64,000 nt of DNA, from NCBI GenBank assembly GCA_017475035.1, contig JAFVGK010000117.1, positions 85,229-149,228 on the forward strand, read 5' to 3'. Origin of the DNA: Blautia sp. Its GTDB lineage: Bacteria; Bacillota; Clostridia; Lachnospirales; Lachnospiraceae. Position 1 is the first letter of the stretch. Every line of letters starts with the position of its first letter. Made by a program: the position numbers and the translations under genes. This document shows, in pieces, positions 60,761 through 64,000 of the stretch. Below the pieces are notes generated by a model that had not been told where the DNA came from, ran no database searches, and saw nothing but the letters and a program-made list of their open reading frames with translations.

Positions 60761-60864
60761 ACCCCCTTACATAATACTGCATTCTATGTTATAAATGCAA
60801 TATACAATATGCGATATATCGTCAAGGCAGTTGCTATTCTTGATTCTATTTAGGAGGGCTTGAT

Positions 60865-62088
60865 ATGGGCAGCGGCAGCATCAATGCGATACATTTTTCC
60901 AGAAAAACAGGGCAGAATCTTTTTCCTGTTGATCGATTTGGACCCGAAAAAGCGAAACAAGCACGGGCATTTCATGAAAGTTTCCCCGAATACAAAGAAA
61001 CCCCTTTGGCCGAACTGAATGCTCTGGCAAAGGAGCTAGGGGTTGCTTCCATCCATGTGAAAGACGAAAGTTATCGTTTCGGGCTGAATGCATTTAAAGT
61101 TCTCGGTGGAAGTTACACGATTGGAAACTATATTGCGAAGAGACTCGGTGTAAGCATTACAGAGCTTCCGTATGAAAAACTGGTCAGCCAGGAAATAAAA
61201 GAAAAAATCGGTCAGATCACCTTCGTTACGGCTACAGACGGCAACCATGGCCGCGGGATCGCTTGGGCAGCCAACCGCCTGGGGCAGAAAAGTGTAGTTT
61301 ATATGCCGAAGGGAAGTACAGAAGAACGTCTTCACAATATTCAGGTATTGGGGGCGGATGCCTCTATTACAGAGCTCAATTATGACGATGCTGTCCGCCT
61401 TGCAAAGGAGGAGCAGGATAAAAACGGATGGGTACTGGTACAGGACACTGCATGGGAAGGATATGAAGAAATACCCGGATGGATCATGGAAGGGTATACG
61501 ACCATGGCGGCAGAAGCAACAGAACAGTTGAAGGGCGAAAAACCAACTCATATCTTTTTACAAGCAGGTGTGGGAGCCATGTCCGGTGCAGTGTGCGGCT
61601 ACTTTGCCAGTCTATATGGTGATGAGGAAAGACCGATCATTGCAATTGTGGAGCCTGATCAGGCAGACTGCATTTTCCGGACTGCACAGGCAAATGATGG
61701 AAAATTGCACTTTGTGACCGGCGATATGACTTCAATCATGGCAGGTCTCTGCTGTGGTGAGCCCTGCACGATCGGGTGGAATGTTCTTAGAGACCATGCA
61801 GATCATTTCATCTCCATGCCTGATTATGTTGCTGCAGAAGGTATGAGAATTCTTGGGAATCCTCTCCCTGGAGATACGAAAGTAATCTCCGGCGAAAGCG
61901 GGGCTGCGACACTTGGTTTTGTTGCGGAAGTTCTTCGTAATCCCAACCTTAAAGAGCTTAAGGAAACCCTTGCTTTAAATCAGGATTCCCGCATTCTCTG
62001 CTTCTCAACAGAAGGCGATACGGATCGAGAGAACTACCGCAAAATCGTCTGGGATGGACTCTATCCAAGCTGGGAACATCCCTCTTGA
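60865..62088 (+). CDS. dpaL: Diaminopropionate ammonia-lyase
   Basis: The 407-residue PLP enzyme matches DpaL/YgeX. The lysine that binds PLP lies in RFGLNAFKVLGGSYTIGNY near residue 77, and VTATDGNHGRGIAWAANRLG and FLQAGVGAMSGAVCGYF contact the cofactor phosphate. It converts 2,3-diaminopropionate to pyruvate and two ammonia. The length is that of the family (about 400). The ATG follows TAGGAGGGCTTGAT. It stands alone with its own upstream region, and an IS remnant lies just before it. Confidence 0.93.
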   Translation: MGSGSINAIHFSRKTGQNLFPVDRFGPEKAKQARAFHESFPEYKETPLAELNALAKELGVASIHVKDESYRFGLNAFKVLGGSYTIGNYIAKRLGVSITELPYEKLVSQEIKEKIGQITFVTATDGNHGRGIAWAANRLGQKSVVYMPKGSTEERLHNIQVLGADASITELNYDDAVRLAKEEQDKNGWVLVQDTAWEGYEEIPGWIMEGYTTMAAEATEQLKGEKPTHIFLQAGVGAMSGAVCGYFASLYGDEERPIIAIVEPDQADCIFRTAQANDGKLHFVTGDMTSIMAGLCCGEPCTIGWNVLRDHADHFISMPDYVAAEGMRILGNPLPGDTKVISGESGAATLGFVAEVLRNPNLKELKETLALNQDSRILCFSTEGDTDRENYRKIVWDGLYPSWEHPS

Positions 62089-62252
62089 TCCTGATGGTCG
62101 GTGTTTGTTTTTACTTTTCATTGCGGACAAGGTTTTTCCAGCTCACCGGAATATCTCGTGATTCCGTTTGTGTTCTGGTATCTCTACACCGTATCTGAAC
62201 CATTGTTATCAATTTCGTCTTCATAAACATTGAGTGCAATTCTTCATCAATG

Positions 62253-63671
62253 TTAAAACAACTGTTCACCCGTTATTACATTCTGAAACACAGAGGCATA
62301 TTTCCCGTTTAAAAGCCCATTTGCAGAAACAAGTGTCATATGTATCGCTTTCTTTGGCTGAGTCTCTTTCTGAAATGTACTCAATCTGGTCATAAGCTTT
62401 CCATATTCAGATTTGTCTACTTCAAAGGCGCCGTCTGTATATTTCATCTCGCATAGATTAATAACACCATCTTTACGATCAATTAAAAGATTGATCTGTG
62501 ATCCCGGATCCGATGTCTCACTCCTCCATGCATATTCCATAGTTTCTACACCGGCAATTCCAAGTGCTGCTTTGATTTCAGGAATATGATTTACACAACA
62601 GATCTCAAAGGCATTCCCTCTCCAGGCATTGTAGGAGGGAGAATGTATATACTCCATCCAGGAACTTTGTTTGTGTGATCCCAGAAACCTCAGACTGAAT
62701 AATACAAACAGATCAACGAGCTGGAAATAGGCTCCATTAGACGGTTTTGTATAATTCGTGTACTTTCTGATAAATCCGCATTGTTCAAGTTCCTGCAGAT
62801 TTTCAGTCAGAACAGATCCCCCACCGATTGCTTTAACTTTCGATAATTCCTGTCTCGTTTTACCGTTCTTCGATTCGAAAAGAGCTTTCATGATCGCCAT
62901 ATGCTTTTCCGGCTTCTTAAACAGAGAATAGAACAATTCGTCATATTCATCTTTTAAATCGCCATATGGCTTAAACATAAGTTCATCTATATTTTGCGCA
63001 AGGGAAAGACGGGAATCCATTAAATTCAGATAATAAGGAATACCGCCAAAAACCATATAGCACTCAATCATCTGCTCTCTTGTCATAACAATATCATTGT
63101 TTTCCAGGAGCTCCCTGCACTCCTTCAAAGTAAACGGAAGAAGCCTGATACGCCTGGTGACACGATTATGAAAGCCTTTACGTTCCTTCAGCATATGCTT
63201 AATGATCCATGATGTGGCTGAACCGCAGACGATCAGCAAAAGATCCTCCTGCGAAGATGCCCAGCTATTCCAAAAATACTCAAGAGCACTTTTAAAATCA
63301 GATCTGGCTGTATCCATCCATGGAAGTTCATCCAGAAAGACAACCCGTCTGTTACTTAACGGGTCCCTGTAAATATTTTTTGTCTCAAGGAGTACCCGAA
63401 GACGAGCAAATGCTTCAAACCAGTCCTCTGGGACCTTTTTCTCCATACAGCCATATATCAGCAAACTGGCATGGAACGCTTTTAATTGACCTTTCGTTTT
63501 CTCGTCAGAAAGACCTGTTGCATAAAAAGAGAACTGTCCGTTGAAATATTCTTTGATAAGATACGTTTTTCCCACGCGGCGTCTTCCATAAACCACAACA
63601 AATTCCGGTCGTTTTGATGAAAGGCAATTTGAAAGAACATCTTTTTCCCGATTTCTTCCTATGATCTTCAC
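62253..63671 (-). CDS. ATPase of the archaeal-type AAA/DUF234 family
   Basis: The 473-residue protein begins KIIGRNREKDVLSNCL, with Walker A VVYGRRRVGKTYLI and Walker B VVFLDELPWMD, and arginine-rich sensor segments (NRVTRRIRLLPFTL). The C-terminal third is DUF234 with a nuclease-like strand pair (SQINLLIDRKDGVINLCEMKY). Members are of unclear function and are often transferred. The start is placed at GTG 63671 behind GGTGAT because the KIIGR start is typical; an ATG at 63716 lacks a binding site. Confidence 0.82.
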   Translation of the reverse strand: MKIIGRNREKDVLSNCLSSKRPEFVVVYGRRRVGKTYLIKEYFNGQFSFYATGLSDEKTKGQLKAFHASLLIYGCMEKKVPEDWFEAFARLRVLLETKNIYRDPLSNRRVVFLDELPWMDTARSDFKSALEYFWNSWASSQEDLLLIVCGSATSWIIKHMLKERKGFHNRVTRRIRLLPFTLKECRELLENNDIVMTREQMIECYMVFGGIPYYLNLMDSRLSLAQNIDELMFKPYGDLKDEYDELFYSLFKKPEKHMAIMKALFESKNGKTRQELSKVKAIGGGSVLTENLQELEQCGFIRKYTNYTKPSNGAYFQLVDLFVLFSLRFLGSHKQSSWMEYIHSPSYNAWRGNAFEICCVNHIPEIKAALGIAGVETMEYAWRSETSDPGSQINLLIDRKDGVINLCEMKYTDGAFEVDKSEYGKLMTRLSTFQKETQPKKAIHMTLVSANGLLNGKYASVFQNVITGEQLF

Positions 63672-63776
63672 ATTTATCACCAACCTGTAAATCGCCAAAT
63701 TTATAACAGAAAACATAGTTTTGGCGGTTTATAGTCTTAAAACAGATTATTTCTCGCCATTCGTTAACAGAGTACC

Positions 63777-64000
63777 ATGATCCACCACTATTGCCAACAA
63801 TTTCTCAGACTCCGAAGAGAATTGGCTCTTCCGCATCAATTAGTTTTTGCTGGAATATTCCGGTCTTCTGCTTCATGGGTGGGTGAAGTACTCGGAATAT
63901 GTATGGGTTTACATGGAGAGGGCGATGTGATAGCCTGTCATGCGGCCAGCCAAGCCGTTTACCGGCGTGGGCTGGACGTATGGCTGGCACATCACATCAG
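63777..64000 (+). CDS. Uncertain open frame running off the right edge
   Basis: A frame of 74 codons starts at ATG 63777 and is still open at the end of the window. The translation includes GLHGEGDVIACHAASQAVYR and is not recognised. No good binding site precedes the ATG, and an opposite-strand frame is also open here, so it may not be a gene. Bases 63865-63887 match the outer flank of the right ISL3 end at 32950-32972. Confidence 0.2.
   Translation, partial: MIHHYCQQFLRLRRELALPHQLVFAGIFRSSASWVGEVLGICMGLHGEGDVIACHAASQAVYRRGLDVWLAHHI

Overview
The window looks like a chromosome segment of an anaerobic, gut- or rumen-type Clostridia member, probably Lachnospiraceae. The signs are strong AGGAGG-type ribosome binding sites, several TTG and GTG starts, a lysyl-tRNA synthetase fused to a MetG-type tRNA-binding domain, a DUF5107-TPR protein, many secreted proteins of the clostridial type, and moderate GC interrupted by AT-rich islands. 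The organism is an inference from these traits, not a database match. No rRNA, tRNA or CRISPR array was seen.

Layout: 0-0.8 kb, 3' end of a SufB/SufD-type Fe-S assembly gene. 1.2-6.1 kb, operon of a DUF5107-TPR protein, an unknown protein and a zinc alcohol dehydrogenase. 6.2-9.4 kb (minus), ABM-domain monooxygenase with flavodoxin, an Lsa-like ABC-F protein behind a leader with an attenuator, and a small double-glycine-leader protein with an SH3-like domain. 9.7-10.6 kb, DUF2975 membrane protein with its HTH regulator. 10.7-14.4 kb (minus), polyol or sugar-acid operon: mannitol-dehydrogenase-family oxidoreductase, PfkB kinase, class II aldolase. 14.5-19.5 kb (minus), cysteine hydrolase, secreted GH3 enzyme, BspA-like repeat protein. 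20-24.4 kb, a VWA-like protein and a MoxR AAA ATPase separated by an NSS transporter, with a sequence scar suggesting rearrangement. 24.6-28.8 kb (minus), secreted M13 and S41 peptidases.

28.98-32.96 kb is a 4-kb island bounded by two inverted remnants of an ISL3-type element. It carries a transposase fragment, paired MITE-like repeats, an MFS transporter and an exported MTA/SAH nucleosidase. 33.0-34.0 kb (minus) is a tightly overlapped HEAT-like / Imm32-like / GNAT operon. 34.3-41.4 kb (minus) is housekeeping: lysS, greA, a UvrD-like helicase, a secreted Ig-like/Fn3 protein and a HAD phosphatase. 41.9-43.3 kb holds a glutathione peroxidase and an OhrR-type regulator. 43.4-44.0 kb holds two near-identical 236-bp copies of a highly structured element just upstream of an SPFH-RHH operon (44.1-45.3 kb).

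45.6-51.6 kb encodes a GNAT-alkaline phosphatase superfamily fusion and an ABC importer (binding protein, fused permease, ATPase). 51.8-55.3 kb encodes NudC, a GH31 alpha-xylosidase-like enzyme and a minimal zincin. 55.5-58.6 kb (minus) encodes a glycogen synthase with a long lysine/alanine-rich N-terminal tail and an exported protein. The right end (58.7-64 kb) is a patchwork: a 5'-nucleotidase remnant, a VOC protein, a SIR2-like protein embedded between insertion-sequence remnants, diaminopropionate ammonia-lyase and a DUF234-type ATPase.

Several dispersed repeat families recur in the intergenic gaps. I name them R1 (two-hairpin, about 94 bp), R2 (MITE-like, about 133 bp), R3 (hairpin sharing a short central motif) and R4 (small hairpin with exchanged outer stems).
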